From Phaeobacter sp. G2 (lineage in GTDB: Bacteria; Pseudomonadota; Alphaproteobacteria; Rhodobacterales; Rhodobacteraceae): a stretch of DNA of 64,000 bases. A program made the position numbers and the translations under genes. The DNA lies in NCBI GenBank assembly GCA_025163595.1, contig CP104100.1, positions 186,001 to 250,000 of the forward strand, written 5' to 3'. This document shows, in pieces, positions 37,461-46,551 of this stretch. The notes beneath the pieces were generated by a model that saw nothing but the letters and a program-made list of their open reading frames with translations, did not search any database and had not been told where the DNA came from. Positions within the stretch are counted from its first letter, which is position 1, and each line of letters begins with the position of its first letter.

Positions 37461-38906
37461 ATGTCTATCACAAGTGCACTTAACTCCGCGATGACCGGAC
37501 TGACCGCGAATGCGCGGCTGTCCCAAGTAACTTCGGAGAACCTGGCCAATGCGCTAACGCCTGGCTACTCCTCTCAAAAGCTGAACCTGTCCACCAGCCA
37601 ATATGCGGCTGGTGTCAGGATCGGGGATGTGGAGCGCAATGTTAATCCGGCATTGCAATCCACCACCCGCAAGGCGGAAGCTGAATATGCAAAGATCGGA
37701 GTCTACTCGGATTTCTATTCCCGGATGTCCAACTTTGTTGGCACCGTGGACGACAATATGTCGATCTCTACGCAGATCTCAAACTTTGACGCGGCATTGG
37801 TCGAAGCAACCTCACGCCCGGATTCAACCGAACGGTTGCATGATCTTTCGGTAAAGGCGGACTTGATTGTTCAATCCATTACTGACGCAGCCGACGGGTT
37901 GAACAATCAGCGGCTTGCAGCTGAATCCTCGATTGATCTGCAGGTTGACCAACTGAACAGTCAGTTGAAAGAACTGGAAAAGCTGAATGCCCGTATTGTT
38001 GTTGCTCAGGCGGCAGGTGGTAGCACCACAGCAATGGAAGATCAGCGAGATCTGTTGATTGATACTGTGAACCAGGCGATCCCGGTCAACGTCGTGCAGC
38101 GGGATCAGGGCCGGGTTGCTCTGTTCACCGTTGGGGGTGTCGCCTTGCTGGATGGTCGGGCATCAGAGCTGAGCTTTGACGCCAAGCGCACAATCGAGCC
38201 ACAGATGACCCAGGACAACGGGTTGTTGTCAGGGCTGGAGATCAATGGCTTGGCGATGGATACCTCTATCAACGGGCCGTTGCGGGGTGGCACCTTGATT
38301 GCGGCCTTTGATATTCGCGACAATGTCGCGGTTGAGGCGCAGAATGATCTGGATGCCGTAGCCCGCGATCTGGTGGAGCGCTTCCAGGATCCGGCGTTGG
38401 ATGCCACTATTGGCCTGACCGATGCGGGGATCTTTACCGACAGCGGCGGTGCCTTTGATCCCGCTGATACAGTGGGCCTGGCGGCGCGGCTGGAATTGAA
38501 TGATCTGGTGGCCATGGACGGTCAGGCAGAAACCTGGCGTCTGCGGGATGGGCTCTATGCTGCCACCGAAGGCGATCCCGGTGATGCCAGCCAACTGATC
38601 GCCTATTCAGAAGCCATCAGCGAAAACCGGACGGTTTCGACCACCAAGTTGGGCACAATTTCTTCGGATCTCAACACGCTGAGCGCCTCTCTTATGTCGC
38701 GGTTTGCCCGAGACAGTGACAGCGCCAACAATTCGCTAAGCTTTGCTGCCACCAGTTACACCGAGCTGGCTCAGGCAGAGCTTGCCCTTGGTGTTGATTC
38801 GGACGCCGAGCTGCAAAACATGATGCTCATCGAGAATGCCTACGCAGCAAATGCACGCATGCTGTCGACCATTGATGACATGATGGAATCTCTTCTGAGG
38901 ATATAA
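37461..38906 (+). CDS. flgK: Hook-associated protein 1 FlgK
   Basis: First hook-filament junction protein, 481 residues. The N-terminus SALNSAMTGLTANARLSQVTSENLANALTPGYS is the D0/D1 signature of the family, QAAGGSTTAMEDQRDLLID occurs in the middle, and the C-terminal helix contains EAYAANARML-type sequence (ENAYAANARMLSTIDDMMESLL). It lies 43 bp after flgE and ends 3 bp before flgL, so the three are one transcript. Length is shorter than enterobacterial FlgK (about 547) but usual for alphaproteobacteria. Confidence 0.93.
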   Translation: MSITSALNSAMTGLTANARLSQVTSENLANALTPGYSSQKLNLSTSQYAAGVRIGDVERNVNPALQSTTRKAEAEYAKIGVYSDFYSRMSNFVGTVDDNMSISTQISNFDAALVEATSRPDSTERLHDLSVKADLIVQSITDAADGLNNQRLAAESSIDLQVDQLNSQLKELEKLNARIVVAQAAGGSTTAMEDQRDLLIDTVNQAIPVNVVQRDQGRVALFTVGGVALLDGRASELSFDAKRTIEPQMTQDNGLLSGLEINGLAMDTSINGPLRGGTLIAAFDIRDNVAVEAQNDLDAVARDLVERFQDPALDATIGLTDAGIFTDSGGAFDPADTVGLAARLELNDLVAMDGQAETWRLRDGLYAATEGDPGDASQLIAYSEAISENRTVSTTKLGTISSDLNTLSASLMSRFARDSDSANNSLSFAATSYTELAQAELALGVDSDAELQNMMLIENAYAANARMLSTIDDMMESLLRI

Positions 38907-38909
38907 TGA

Positions 38910-39914
38910 ATGATCTATAATTCCTACGGCGACCTGACCACTCATAGTTTCCTGCGCAATCGCAATGCGGAACTAAAGCTGGATCTGGCGACGCTGTCAC
39001 AAGAAGTTTCCACAGGCAAAAAATCCAACCTGACTGCGGAGTTGGGCGGTGACTTTTCCTATCTGGCCGATATCGAAAACAATCTGAACCGGATCGAAAG
39101 CCAAACCGTCGCCACCAATGAGACCAAACTCTTCGCCCTGAGCATGCAGAGTAATCTGTCGCGTATTCAGGAAGGAACGCAGCTGATGCGTGACGACATC
39201 GTTTCGGTCTCCACCACGCTGAACGCGACCGACGCGGAGCAGTTCGCCAAGGAGGCCAGTCGTCAGTTGGACGCGGCAATCAGTTCATTGAATGGTTGGG
39301 CTGGTGGACGCAGCTTGTTTTCCGGCACGGCGACGGGAACATCACCGTTGAATGATGCCGACACAATGATGAGTGAACTGGTGCTCGAAACGGCCGGTCT
39401 GACCGATGCGGCCGATATTATTCAAGCGGTGAAAGACTGGTTTGCAGACCCCGCCGGATTTAACACGTTGATGTACAATGGGTCGACCACTGATCTTTCC
39501 CCGGTCGAAATTGGCGATGGCGAGACGGTATCGCTGTCTCTGCGGGCCGATGACCCGGACCTGACCCATTCCTTGCAGAGCTTTGCGATCCTTGCCCTGA
39601 TGGATGAACCCGGTGTGGCGCTGTCAGATGAAGTCAAAATCGACATGACCCGCGCAGGCATTACTGAAATGGCTGACAGCAGCTCTCGTTTGGTTGAGGC
39701 GCAGGCGGATATCGGCTTTATGGAATCTCAGCTCGAACGGGTCAGCACGCGCAATCAGGCCAGTAAAACCAGCCTCAGCCTGGCCTTCAACGACATTGTT
39801 CTGGCCGATCAGTATGAAGTTTCCTCCAAGATGAAGTCGACAGAGACCCAGCTGGAAATCCTTTATACGGTGACTGCGCGCAGCGCCCAACTCAGCCTTG
39901 TAAAGCACATGTGA
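38910..39914 (+). CDS. flgL: Hook-associated protein 3 FlgL
   Basis: Second junction protein, 334 residues, of the flagellin superfamily. The helical N-terminus has LRNRNAELKLDLATLSQEVSTGKK, matching the conserved SxGxK region of FlgL/flagellin, and NGWAGGRSLFSGTATGTSPL corresponds to the NGRYLFAG-type motif. The C-terminus (SSKMKSTETQLEILYTVTARSA) forms the second D0 helix. It follows flgK by 3 bp, and its stop overlaps the flgI start. Confidence 0.92.
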   Translation: MIYNSYGDLTTHSFLRNRNAELKLDLATLSQEVSTGKKSNLTAELGGDFSYLADIENNLNRIESQTVATNETKLFALSMQSNLSRIQEGTQLMRDDIVSVSTTLNATDAEQFAKEASRQLDAAISSLNGWAGGRSLFSGTATGTSPLNDADTMMSELVLETAGLTDAADIIQAVKDWFADPAGFNTLMYNGSTTDLSPVEIGDGETVSLSLRADDPDLTHSLQSFAILALMDEPGVALSDEVKIDMTRAGITEMADSSSRLVEAQADIGFMESQLERVSTRNQASKTSLSLAFNDIVLADQYEVSSKMKSTETQLEILYTVTARSAQLSLVKHM

Positions 39915-41017
39915 TGATGAAATTTTTTCGCCTTTTGATCGCCTGCCTGCTGCTGCCGACTTTGGCGCAGGCCAATGCAATTCGCCTCAAGGATCTTGTC
40001 GAATTCGACGGGGTGCGCGGCAACGATCTGGTAGGCTACGGTCTGGTGGTGGGTCTCAATGGAACCGGGGACGGGTTGCGAAACTCGCCCTTCACCGAAG
40101 AGATCATGACCAACATTCTGGAACGTCTCGGGGTCAATGTAACCGGCGAACAGTTCCGGCCGAAAAACGTGGCAGCGGTCTTTGTGACCGCAACCTTGCC
40201 GCCCTTTGCCCGTGTTGGCGGTACTGTGGATGTCACGGTGTCGGCCATTGGCGATTCCAAAAGCCTGCTGGGTGGCACCTTGATCATGACGCCGCTGAAC
40301 GCCGCTGATGGTCAGATCTATGCGGTGGCGCAGGGGACCATTCTTGCGGGTGGGGCTGTTGCCGAAGGCGATGGTGCCAGCGTTACCCAGGGGGTTCCGA
40401 CCTCTGGCAATATCCCTTCGGGGGCGCGGGTAGAGCGCGAGATCGGTTTTGATCTGTCGTCGCTGTCGACCATGCGTCTGGCCCTGCGGGAGCCGGATTT
40501 CACCACCGCAGAGCGGATCGAACGCGCGGTGAATGATGAATTTGGCCGTGGCGTTGCATTGATGCGCGATTCCGGAACTGTCGAGATCGACATCAAACGC
40601 ACCAATGCGCGCTCAACCGCCCATGCTGTCGGGCGGATGGAAAATCTTTTGGTGGAACCGCAGCGCAAGGCCCGTGTGGTGGTTGATCAGCGCTCCGGAA
40701 CCATTGTGATGGGCAGCGATGTGCGGATTTCCCGGGTGGCGGTGGCTCAGGGCAACCTGACGCTACGGATCGAAGAGGCACCGCTGGTGTCACAGCCAAG
40801 TCCCTTTACTGATGGCGAAACCGTGGTGGTGCCGCGTACCAATGCAGCCATCGACGAGGAAGAAGGCGTGCAGCTGGCCGAGGTGCGCGAGACCACATCC
40901 CTGTCAGAGGTGGTCGCAGGTCTCAATGCGCTGGGCGTGTCGCCCCGTGACATGATCGACATCCTGAAAAGTCTGAAAGCCGCAGGTGCATTGCACGCCG
41001 AGTTTGTGGTGCGCTAA
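39914..41017 (+). CDS. flgI: Flagellar P-ring protein FlgI
   Basis: Periplasmic ring around the rod at the peptidoglycan. A cleavable signal (MMKFFRLLIACLLLPTLAQANA) precedes the mature start, then IRLKDLVEFDGVRGNDLVGYGLVVGLNGTGD, the most conserved stretch of FlgI. The C-terminal NALGVSPRDMIDILKSLKAAGALHAE is also canonical. The product is 367 residues; the ATG at 39914 overlaps the flgL stop (TGATG), with another ATG directly after it. No flgH or flgA neighbours are present. Confidence 0.95.
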   Translation: MMKFFRLLIACLLLPTLAQANAIRLKDLVEFDGVRGNDLVGYGLVVGLNGTGDGLRNSPFTEEIMTNILERLGVNVTGEQFRPKNVAAVFVTATLPPFARVGGTVDVTVSAIGDSKSLLGGTLIMTPLNAADGQIYAVAQGTILAGGAVAEGDGASVTQGVPTSGNIPSGARVEREIGFDLSSLSTMRLALREPDFTTAERIERAVNDEFGRGVALMRDSGTVEIDIKRTNARSTAHAVGRMENLLVEPQRKARVVVDQRSGTIVMGSDVRISRVAVAQGNLTLRIEEAPLVSQPSPFTDGETVVVPRTNAAIDEEEGVQLAEVRETTSLSEVVAGLNALGVSPRDMIDILKSLKAAGALHAEFVVR

Positions 41018-41043
41018 GCCACGGCAGACTGCCTAAGCTACAG

Positions 41044-41086
41044 AAAGTCCCGGATCGTCGCAGACGGTCCGGGACTTTTTATTTTG
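41044..41086 (+). terminator. Intrinsic terminator of the flgEKLI operon
   Basis: A perfect 11-bp stem AAAGTCCCGGA/TCCGGGACTTT (41044-41054 with 41068-41078), 13-base loop, then TTTATTTT. It lies 27 bp after flgI. Confidence 0.93.
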
Positions 41087-41169
41087 AGGTTTTAGATCTT
41101 CAGATCACGCTGCCAATAGCGCAGCCCGCAGCATAAGGCATTACCCGACATCAAAACGGGTCACCGGCA

Positions 41170-42381
41170 TCAACGCTGTCCCCATTGTGGAAAAGGATCT
41201 GCCATATCGGTCCATGCATCGGGGTGGAAATCCGTTGTATCGACCAAGGCGTCATTCAGCCGGGCACTGATGGTTTCACGCTCCAGCCCGGCGCCAATGA
41301 AGACCAGTTCCTGGCGCCGATCCCCCCATGGCTCTACCCAGTTGCGGGCAATTTCAGCCTGCGCCTGTGGGTGGTCGGGCAGGCGGTCTTGCGGTACCGA
41401 GGCCCACCACCGGCCCAGGGGAGCCACTGAAGACAGCGCCCCGGCGAGGCTGAATTCGGCCGTCCAGTCTGGCCGGGTAGCGATCCAGAAATGTCCCTTC
41501 GCACGGATCACCCCCGGAAGTGCACCGTTCAACACCGCATGCAGTTTTTGCGGATCAAAGGGCGCACGGGCGTGAAAGACGAAGGATTCGATGCCGTATT
41601 CTTCATCCTCGGGGGTGTGGTTGGCAAAGCCATACAGCTCTTTTGCCCACATGGGGTGTTCATGGGCGGTGTCAAAGTTGAACAGGCCGGTGTCGAGAAT
41701 GGCATCAGCCGCCACGTCAGAGTGATCGGTTTCGATGATCCTGGCGTCACCATTCAGGGCGCGGATGATCTTGCGCGCATTTTCTGTGCGGGATGCGCCT
41801 GCATCTGTAACCTTGTTGAGGATCACAACATCGGCAAATTCGATCTGTTCGGTGAGCAGGCTGACCAGACTGCGGTTGTCTTCTTCGCCCAGCGATTCGC
41901 CGCGGTCGTTGAGAAAGTCATGGCTGGAGAAATCCTGTAAAAGGTTCACCGCATCAACCACGGTGACCATGGTGTCGAGCCGTGCCACGTCAGACAGGCT
42001 TTGGCCCTGGTCGTCGCGAAAATCAAAGGTCGCCGCCACCGGCAGCGGTTCTGAAATTCCGGTGGATTCGATCAGAAGATAATCAAAGCGGCCTTCCTGG
42101 GACAGTTTGCGCACCTCTTTGAGCAGGTCATCACGCAGGGTGCAGCAGATACAGCCATTGGACATTTCAACCAGGGTTTCTTCGGATCGCGACAGTTCGG
42201 TGCCCTCGCGGACCAGATCGGCATCGATGTTTACCTCAGACATGTCGTTGACGATGACGGCAACCCGCCGCCCATTGCGGTTGTTTAGGACACGGTTGAG
42301 CAATGTGGTTTTGCCTGCCCCAAGAAAGCCGGACAGAACGGTGACGGGAAGGCGGGTATCGGATTGGGAGGTGTCGCGCAT
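41170..42381 (-). CDS. COG0523 zinc-type metal GTPase (ZigA/YciC-like)
   Basis: A 403-residue G3E-family GTPase with Walker [11 protein letters not shown] from residue 18, the metal-binding motif CICC (C77, C79, C80) in [13 protein letters not shown], and the nucleotide-specificity NKVT near 190; the C-terminal CobW_C domain covers about residues 270-385. Members move zinc to client proteins under zinc starvation. A near-perfect Zur-type operator upstream fits that role. The gene is alone and interrupts the flagellar region between flgI and fliP. Cobalt or nitrile-hydratase chaperones of the same fold are the alternative. Confidence 0.92.
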   Translation of the reverse strand: MRDTSQSDTRLPVTVLSGFLGAGKTTLLNRVLNNRNGRRVAVIVNDMSEVNIDADLVREGTELSRSEETLVEMSNGCICCTLRDDLLKEVRKLSQEGRFDYLLIESTGISEPLPVAATFDFRDDQGQSLSDVARLDTMVTVVDAVNLLQDFSSHDFLNDRGESLGEEDNRSLVSLLTEQIEFADVVILNKVTDAGASRTENARKIIRALNGDARIIETDHSDVAADAILDTGLFNFDTAHEHPMWAKELYGFANHTPEDEEYGIESFVFHARAPFDPQKLHAVLNGALPGVIRAKGHFWIATRPDWTAEFSLAGALSSVAPLGRWWASVPQDRLPDHPQAQAEIARNWVEPWGDRRQELVFIGAGLERETISARLNDALVDTTDFHPDAWTDMADPFPQWGQR

Positions 42382-42438
42382 GGAACAGGGATCCTCGGCT
42401 TTTTGCTAGGCGGGTGAAAGGGATGAATCATGTAATGA

Positions 42439-42453
42439 TGTTATATCATAACA
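42439..42453. promoter_or_regulatory. Zur-type operator upstream of the COG0523 gene
   Basis: A perfect inverted repeat TGTTAT-ATC-ATAACA in an AT-rich context, centred 65 bp before the gene's start codon. It closely resembles the alphaproteobacterial Zur box (GTTATNNNATAAC type). It is the only such site I noticed in the window, next to the only gene expected to be zinc-regulated. Confidence 0.75.
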
Positions 42454-42514
42454 TTTGCAAGAAAATTCTGTACCGCCAAAACAATCTTGGGCAAAGACCA
42501 GCGCACACAGGACA

Positions 42515-42542
42515 ACAGCCCCGGCACTGGGGCCGGGGCTGT
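42515..42542 (-). terminator. Hairpin after fliP
   Basis: A perfect 11-bp GC-rich stem ACAGCCCCGGC/GCCGGGGCTGT (42515-42525 with 42532-42542) with a six-base loop, about 50 bp past the fliP stop. It lacks a T-run on the minus strand, so termination would be of the stem-only kind or Rho-assisted. Confidence 0.55.
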
Positions 42543-42593
42543 AAGCGCAGAATGCTGGAGGCACCCTGTGGGATTTATGTCTTATTTTAATGG

Positions 42594-43337
42594 CTAGGGA
42601 TAATAGCTGCGCACCAGGGCAGTTGCGATCAGGCTCCAGCCGTCGGCGACCACAAAGAACGCCAGTTTGAACGGCAGCGAGACCACCGCCGGTGGCACCA
42701 TCATCATCCCCATCGACATCAGCACCGCAGCCACCACAAGGTCGATCACCAGGAAGGGCAGAAAGACCAGAAAGCCAATCTGAAAAGCGCGGGCAATTTC
42801 AGACAGCAGAAAGCTGGGGATCAGCACGGAAAGCGGCGCCTCCGGGCTGGGATTCATGGCTTCCATGTCTGGGCGCAGATCGGAAATCGCATAGAAGGTA
42901 TCGGGATCCAGACGATTGGCCATAAAGGCACGAAAGGGTTCCAGCCCCCGCATCAGGCCGGTTTCAATGTCGATCTGTTCTTCGATCAGAGGACTGATGC
43001 CGACCTGCCAGGCCTCGGTAAAGACGGGCTCCATGACAAAATAGGTGAGAAACAGCGCCAGGCTGATCATCATCATATTGGGTGGCGCCTGCTGCAGGCC
43101 CAGACCCTGGCGAAGGATCGACAGAACCGTCACCAGGAATGGGAAACAGGTGATCATGATCAGCAGACCAGGGGCCAGGCTGAGCACGGTGATCAACAGG
43201 ATAAGCTGGATCGAACGGGCCGAGATAGATTGCCCCTCGGCGAGCGACAGGCTCAGCTCCTGCGCCATTGCCGCCTGCGGCAGCATCAGGGCTGCGCAGG
43301 TGACAACAAGTGTGAGGACTAGGGCTGTGCGTGTCAT
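42594..43337 (-). CDS. fliP: Flagellar export gate protein FliP
   Basis: Core channel subunit of the flagellar type III export gate. The 247-residue product has a cleavable signal (ends AAMAQ), as in other FliP, then membrane segments; LAPGLLIMITCFPFLVTVLSILRQGLGLQQAPPNMMMISLALFLT is the FliP signature and LLSEIARAFQIGFLVFLPFLVIDLVVAAVLMSMGMMMVPP the second. It overlaps fliN by four bases (ATGA). It is the last gene of fliF-fliH-fliN-fliP. fliQ, normally its neighbour, is not in this window. Confidence 0.97.
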   Translation of the reverse strand: MTRTALVLTLVVTCAALMLPQAAMAQELSLSLAEGQSISARSIQLILLITVLSLAPGLLIMITCFPFLVTVLSILRQGLGLQQAPPNMMMISLALFLTYFVMEPVFTEAWQVGISPLIEEQIDIETGLMRGLEPFRAFMANRLDPDTFYAISDLRPDMEAMNPSPEAPLSVLIPSFLLSEIARAFQIGFLVFLPFLVIDLVVAAVLMSMGMMMVPPAVVSLPFKLAFFVVADGWSLIATALVRSYYP

Positions 43338-43630
43338 CCCAGGCCGTTTTGCAAATCGGCGATCTCGGTCAGGCGAACCGCCAATTGACCAGCCTGATCG
43401 CCTTCCATTTCTTCGAGCTGACCCCGGGCGACCAAACGGTCCCCGACATATAGGTCAACGGGATCCTCGACGCGTTTATCCAGCGCCAGAATTGAGTTCT
43501 CACACAGACCCACGAGGTCGCGGACCAGGGGGCGGGCCTTGCCAACTGAAACCACCACCTCGACGGGAACAGAAACAAATGGGTTGCTGGCGTCGGTGGC
43601 CTGCTTCTTGAGATCGTCGGCGTCATCCAT
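43334..43630 (-). CDS. fliN: Flagellar motor switch protein FliN
   Basis: A 98-residue C-ring subunit of the SpoA/FliN fold: PVEVVVSVGKARPL, the LLxLxxxSILxLDK-like segment (LVGLCENSILALDKRVEDPVDLYV) and GDRLVARGQLEEMEGDQAGQLAVRLTEI are characteristic. It forms the cytoplasmic switch that binds FliH and CheY signals. It overlaps fliH at its start and fliP at its end. FliM and FliG, its C-ring partners, are not encoded in this window. Confidence 0.92.
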   Translation of the reverse strand: MDDADDLKKQATDASNPFVSVPVEVVVSVGKARPLVRDLVGLCENSILALDKRVEDPVDLYVGDRLVARGQLEEMEGDQAGQLAVRLTEIADLQNGLG

Positions 43631-44225
43631 ACTGGCTGTCCTCTCTAACGTGGTAGGTGAAGGCTTCTATTGAGTCCTGAATGGATTCAACCAGCCCCGA
43701 ACTGTTAATTTCGCGTTCCGAAGTTCCGGCCCGCAGATAGGCCTGCCCCGGTGCCAGGTTTTCGTCTTCCTGGACCTGAACCGGAGTGGCAAAAGAATCG
43801 GGTAGCAGGGAGCGCACAGCAGTCCCTTCCCCGGGCGACACAAAGATGCTCATCGGTTGATCCGTGTGCATCTTGGCCATGTCGGTCATTTGATCGACGA
43901 TATGGTGGCCAAAGGTCGCCGCCATGGTATCGGGCAGCACCGCACTGGTCAGGACCTTGAACATAGGGTCCAGCGATTCGATCAGCTGTGCCTGCGCTTC
44001 TTTGTAGGTGAAGTTCAGATCCTCCAGCGAACTCGTCAAAGTGGCTGAAATATGTGCTGTCTCTTTATCCTTGGCCGTCACCGCATCGTCCCAACCGGCG
44101 CTGTAGCCCTTTTCATAAGACACAGCCCGTTCTTCCTCGATCAGCTCTTCCGAGAGTTCCGGGAAATCCGTTTGTTGAACGAAGGTTGCAGGACCAAAAT
44201 CTTCTAGTAGGTGGGTAATTCCCAT
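43623..44225 (-). CDS. fliH: FliH-like export regulator
   Basis: A 200-residue protein between fliF and fliN, the place of fliH. The N-terminal part is acidic (SEELIEEERAVSYEKGYSAGWDDA), with the YxxGYxxGxxDA pattern of FliH proteins, followed by a helical segment and a C-terminal region (PVQVQEDENLAPGQAYLRAGTSERE) that resembles the end of the FliH fold. FliH binds and restrains the FliI ATPase; fliI is not seen here. Overall identity to known FliH cannot be judged, so the call rests on context and these motifs. Start and stop both overlap the neighbours. Confidence 0.75.
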   Translation of the reverse strand: MGITHLLEDFGPATFVQQTDFPELSEELIEEERAVSYEKGYSAGWDDAVTAKDKETAHISATLTSSLEDLNFTYKEAQAQLIESLDPMFKVLTSAVLPDTMAATFGHHIVDQMTDMAKMHTDQPMSIFVSPGEGTAVRSLLPDSFATPVQVQEDENLAPGQAYLRAGTSEREINSSGLVESIQDSIEAFTYHVREDSQYG

Positions 44226-45898
44226 CAGACCCGTTCCTCATTTTCTTCCAGCCATCCGCGCAGGATCTGGACAGTTTCTTCTTGGCGTTCGCCAATCATT
44301 TCACGCAGGCGATCAACCGGGTTCTCGCCGCCACCTCCGAGGGCTGGCAGGCCACCCATGTCGCCCATGCCGCCCATGTCTCCCATACCGCCGAACTGGC
44401 CGCCGCCATCCTGAATTTCACCATCCAGGGCAATATTGGAGCCAAGGTCCGGGTTCATCATAAAGTCCCCCATACCAGGTGCTGTACCCATGGCGGGCAG
44501 GTCAGGCAGCCCCCCCATTGGATCCATACTCGGGGCGCCAAGCGCTTGAACGCCCTCGCTTTTTCCTGCCAGAATTGGCCGGACCACAAAGAGACCGAGA
44601 ATCAGGGTCACAATGGCAAGGGCTGCCATCTGAATAAGCCCCATGGCGTCAAAGTAGACGTTGTCCATAAAGGAGGAGGTGGCCTCGGTGCCCTGGGGTT
44701 CGATGCTGGGCAGATCCATCGACTTGAGGGTAATGACATCGCCGCGGGCCTCGTCAAACCCGATCGCCGCCGAGATCAGCTCGCGCAGGGCGCCCAGCTC
44801 TTCTTCGGGGCGCGGTTCAAACACAGATTCGCCCGCGTCATTGGTTATCGTCTGACCATTGATCAGGACCGCAACGGTCAGGCGTTTGATTGCACCTGGG
44901 CCGCGGATGATTTCCTTTTCGGTCTCGGAGATTTCATAGTTCACTCGCTCACGCGTTGCAGTGGTGTTGTTCTTTGACCCCTGGCCCGAAGCGGCATCCC
45001 CATCCGGGATATTCGAGGCCACGGTGACCTCGCCGGATTGGTTGCTGGACACATCGGCACGTTCTTCGACATCTGTACTGATGGCGACACGGCTGGCGGG
45101 ATCAACATGCTTTTCGCGGATCGATTCGGTGTCGGTGACGGTATCGACGCTGACCTCGACCACGGCATTGCCGTGACCCACGCGGGCCTCAACCAGGCGC
45201 ATGACCCGATCCCGAATCGATTGTGAGCGATCATCGGTTCCAGCACCGGCAGCAGCCGCGGCTTCAGGAGATCCGATCAAAGACCCATTGGCATCAATCA
45301 CAGCAACATTATCCACCGCCAGTCCGGTGACGGCGGACGCAACCAAAAAGCGAATCGCATTGGCCTGGGCTGGGGTAATCGGGGATCCCAGAGGCACGAC
45401 GGATACGGAGGCTGTTGGATCCACAGTGCGTTGAAAAGGATTGGCGCCAGTATTGGCAATATGGACGCGGGCCTGGCTGATATGGGGGCTGGCAACGATG
45501 GTTCGGGCGAGCTCTCCTTCTTTGGCGCGCCAGTAGGCCGCATCAAACATCTGCGATGTTGTGCCAAACCCGGTTAGCGAATCGAGCAGCTCGTAGCCAC
45601 GACCGCCATTTGCAGGCAGGCCTTCGCTGGCCAGTGTCATGCGCAGCTCATCGCGGCGATCAGCGGGGACATATATAGAGCCACCGCGAACTTCGTATTG
45701 TGTATTGGCCTGTTCCAGTGACCGTACTACATCCCCAGCCGAGCCAGCTTCGAGCCCAGCATAGAGTAATTTCATGGTTGGCTTGCTCGCCACATGGGAC
45801 ATGGCAAACACACTCGCAATCACCGCTACTGTGGCGCCAACCACAATGAGCCGCTTACGCGTATCCAACCCGGTCCAGACATTCTTGATCTGCTGCAC
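44225..45898 (-). CDS. fliF: Flagellar MS-ring protein FliF
   Basis: The 557-residue membrane ring on which the motor and export apparatus assemble. Two membrane helices (about residues 17-34 and 420-445) flank the periplasmic ring-building motifs, including KLLYAGLEAGSAGDVV, GGRGYELLD and ARVHIANTGANPF with TASVSVV. The C-terminal tail DRLREMIGERQEETVQILRGWLEE is the FliG-binding segment. Before it lies a Met/Gly-rich stretch (GGQFGGMGDMGGMGDMGGL) of low complexity. The start codon is GTG with GGAGG upstream. First gene of the minus-strand fliF-fliH-fliN-fliP operon, divergent from fliL. Confidence 0.96.
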   Translation of the reverse strand: MQQIKNVWTGLDTRKRLIVVGATVAVIASVFAMSHVASKPTMKLLYAGLEAGSAGDVVRSLEQANTQYEVRGGSIYVPADRRDELRMTLASEGLPANGGRGYELLDSLTGFGTTSQMFDAAYWRAKEGELARTIVASPHISQARVHIANTGANPFQRTVDPTASVSVVPLGSPITPAQANAIRFLVASAVTGLAVDNVAVIDANGSLIGSPEAAAAAGAGTDDRSQSIRDRVMRLVEARVGHGNAVVEVSVDTVTDTESIREKHVDPASRVAISTDVEERADVSSNQSGEVTVASNIPDGDAASGQGSKNNTTATRERVNYEISETEKEIIRGPGAIKRLTVAVLINGQTITNDAGESVFEPRPEEELGALRELISAAIGFDEARGDVITLKSMDLPSIEPQGTEATSSFMDNVYFDAMGLIQMAALAIVTLILGLFVVRPILAGKSEGVQALGAPSMDPMGGLPDLPAMGTAPGMGDFMMNPDLGSNIALDGEIQDGGGQFGGMGDMGGMGDMGGLPALGGGGENPVDRLREMIGERQEETVQILRGWLEENEERV

Positions 45899-45956
45899 TT
45901 TAACCTCCGTCGCACCGGCATTCTGTCCGGCGTGATCCCTTTTTGACCGAGGGGCC

Positions 45957-45971
45957 TTAACATTCGGTTAG
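45957..45971. promoter_or_regulatory. Candidate CtrA box between fliF and fliL
   Basis: TTAA-N7-TTAG on the plus strand (CTAA-N7-TTAA on the minus), one mismatch from the CtrA consensus and lying in the 119-bp divergent promoter region. It is 47 bp before the fliL start and 59 bp before fliF, so it could serve both directions. Confidence 0.5.
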
Positions 45972-46017
45972 TTCCTCAGGGGTTATGAAGGCTTTGCACG
46001 ACGTTTTAGGGAAAGCC

Positions 46018-46542
46018 ATGACAGACGCTGTAGTGAATGCGGAAGAAGACGCACCGGGTAAAAAAAGCAAACTGCCTCTCATCATTGGGGTCGTCCTTGC
46101 ACTTGCAGGCGGCGGTGGCGGTTTCTTTGCAGTTTCGTCAGGGCTTCTTCCCTTTGGTAAATCCGCAGAGTCCGAAGAGACTCATGCGGCTGTAGAAGCG
46201 CCAGAAGGCGTAGATAGTGGTGAGACGGCGGAGGATATCGCCAAGCTTGCCTTCATCGAGATGGAACCAATTGTGATTACGCTGCGCAAAGCAAGCGGCA
46301 TCAAACACTTGCGGTTCAACGCACAATTAGAGGTGGATGCGCTCCACCAGGCCGAGGTCGAAAAAGTCCTCCCCCGTGTAGTCGATGTACTGAATAGCTA
46401 TCTTCGCGCTCTGGAGCTGGAGGATCTGTCTGATCCGATGGCGCTGCCAAGGCTGCGCGCGCAGATGCTGCGGCGAATCAACATAGCCACCGGACAGGGG
46501 CGTGTGCGTGATTTGCTGATCATGGAATTCGTACTGAACTAG
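46018..46542 (+). CDS. fliL: Flagellar basal-body protein FliL
   Basis: A 174-residue single-pass protein of the inner membrane that associates with the stator. The helix at about residues 18-40 (LPLIIGVVLALAGGGGGFFAV) is followed by an acidic linker and the FliL domain with FIEMEPIVITLR, LRFNAQLEV and GRVRDLLIMEFVLN, the usual end of FliL. I chose the ATG at 46018 (MTDAVVNAEED) with AGGGAAA upstream over an in-frame start at 45985. First gene of a plus-strand group with the motE- and motA-type genes. Confidence 0.93.
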   Translation: MTDAVVNAEEDAPGKKSKLPLIIGVVLALAGGGGGFFAVSSGLLPFGKSAESEETHAAVEAPEGVDSGETAEDIAKLAFIEMEPIVITLRKASGIKHLRFNAQLEVDALHQAEVEKVLPRVVDVLNSYLRALELEDLSDPMALPRLRAQMLRRINIATGQGRVRDLLIMEFVLN

Positions 46543-46551
46543 GAGAACGGG

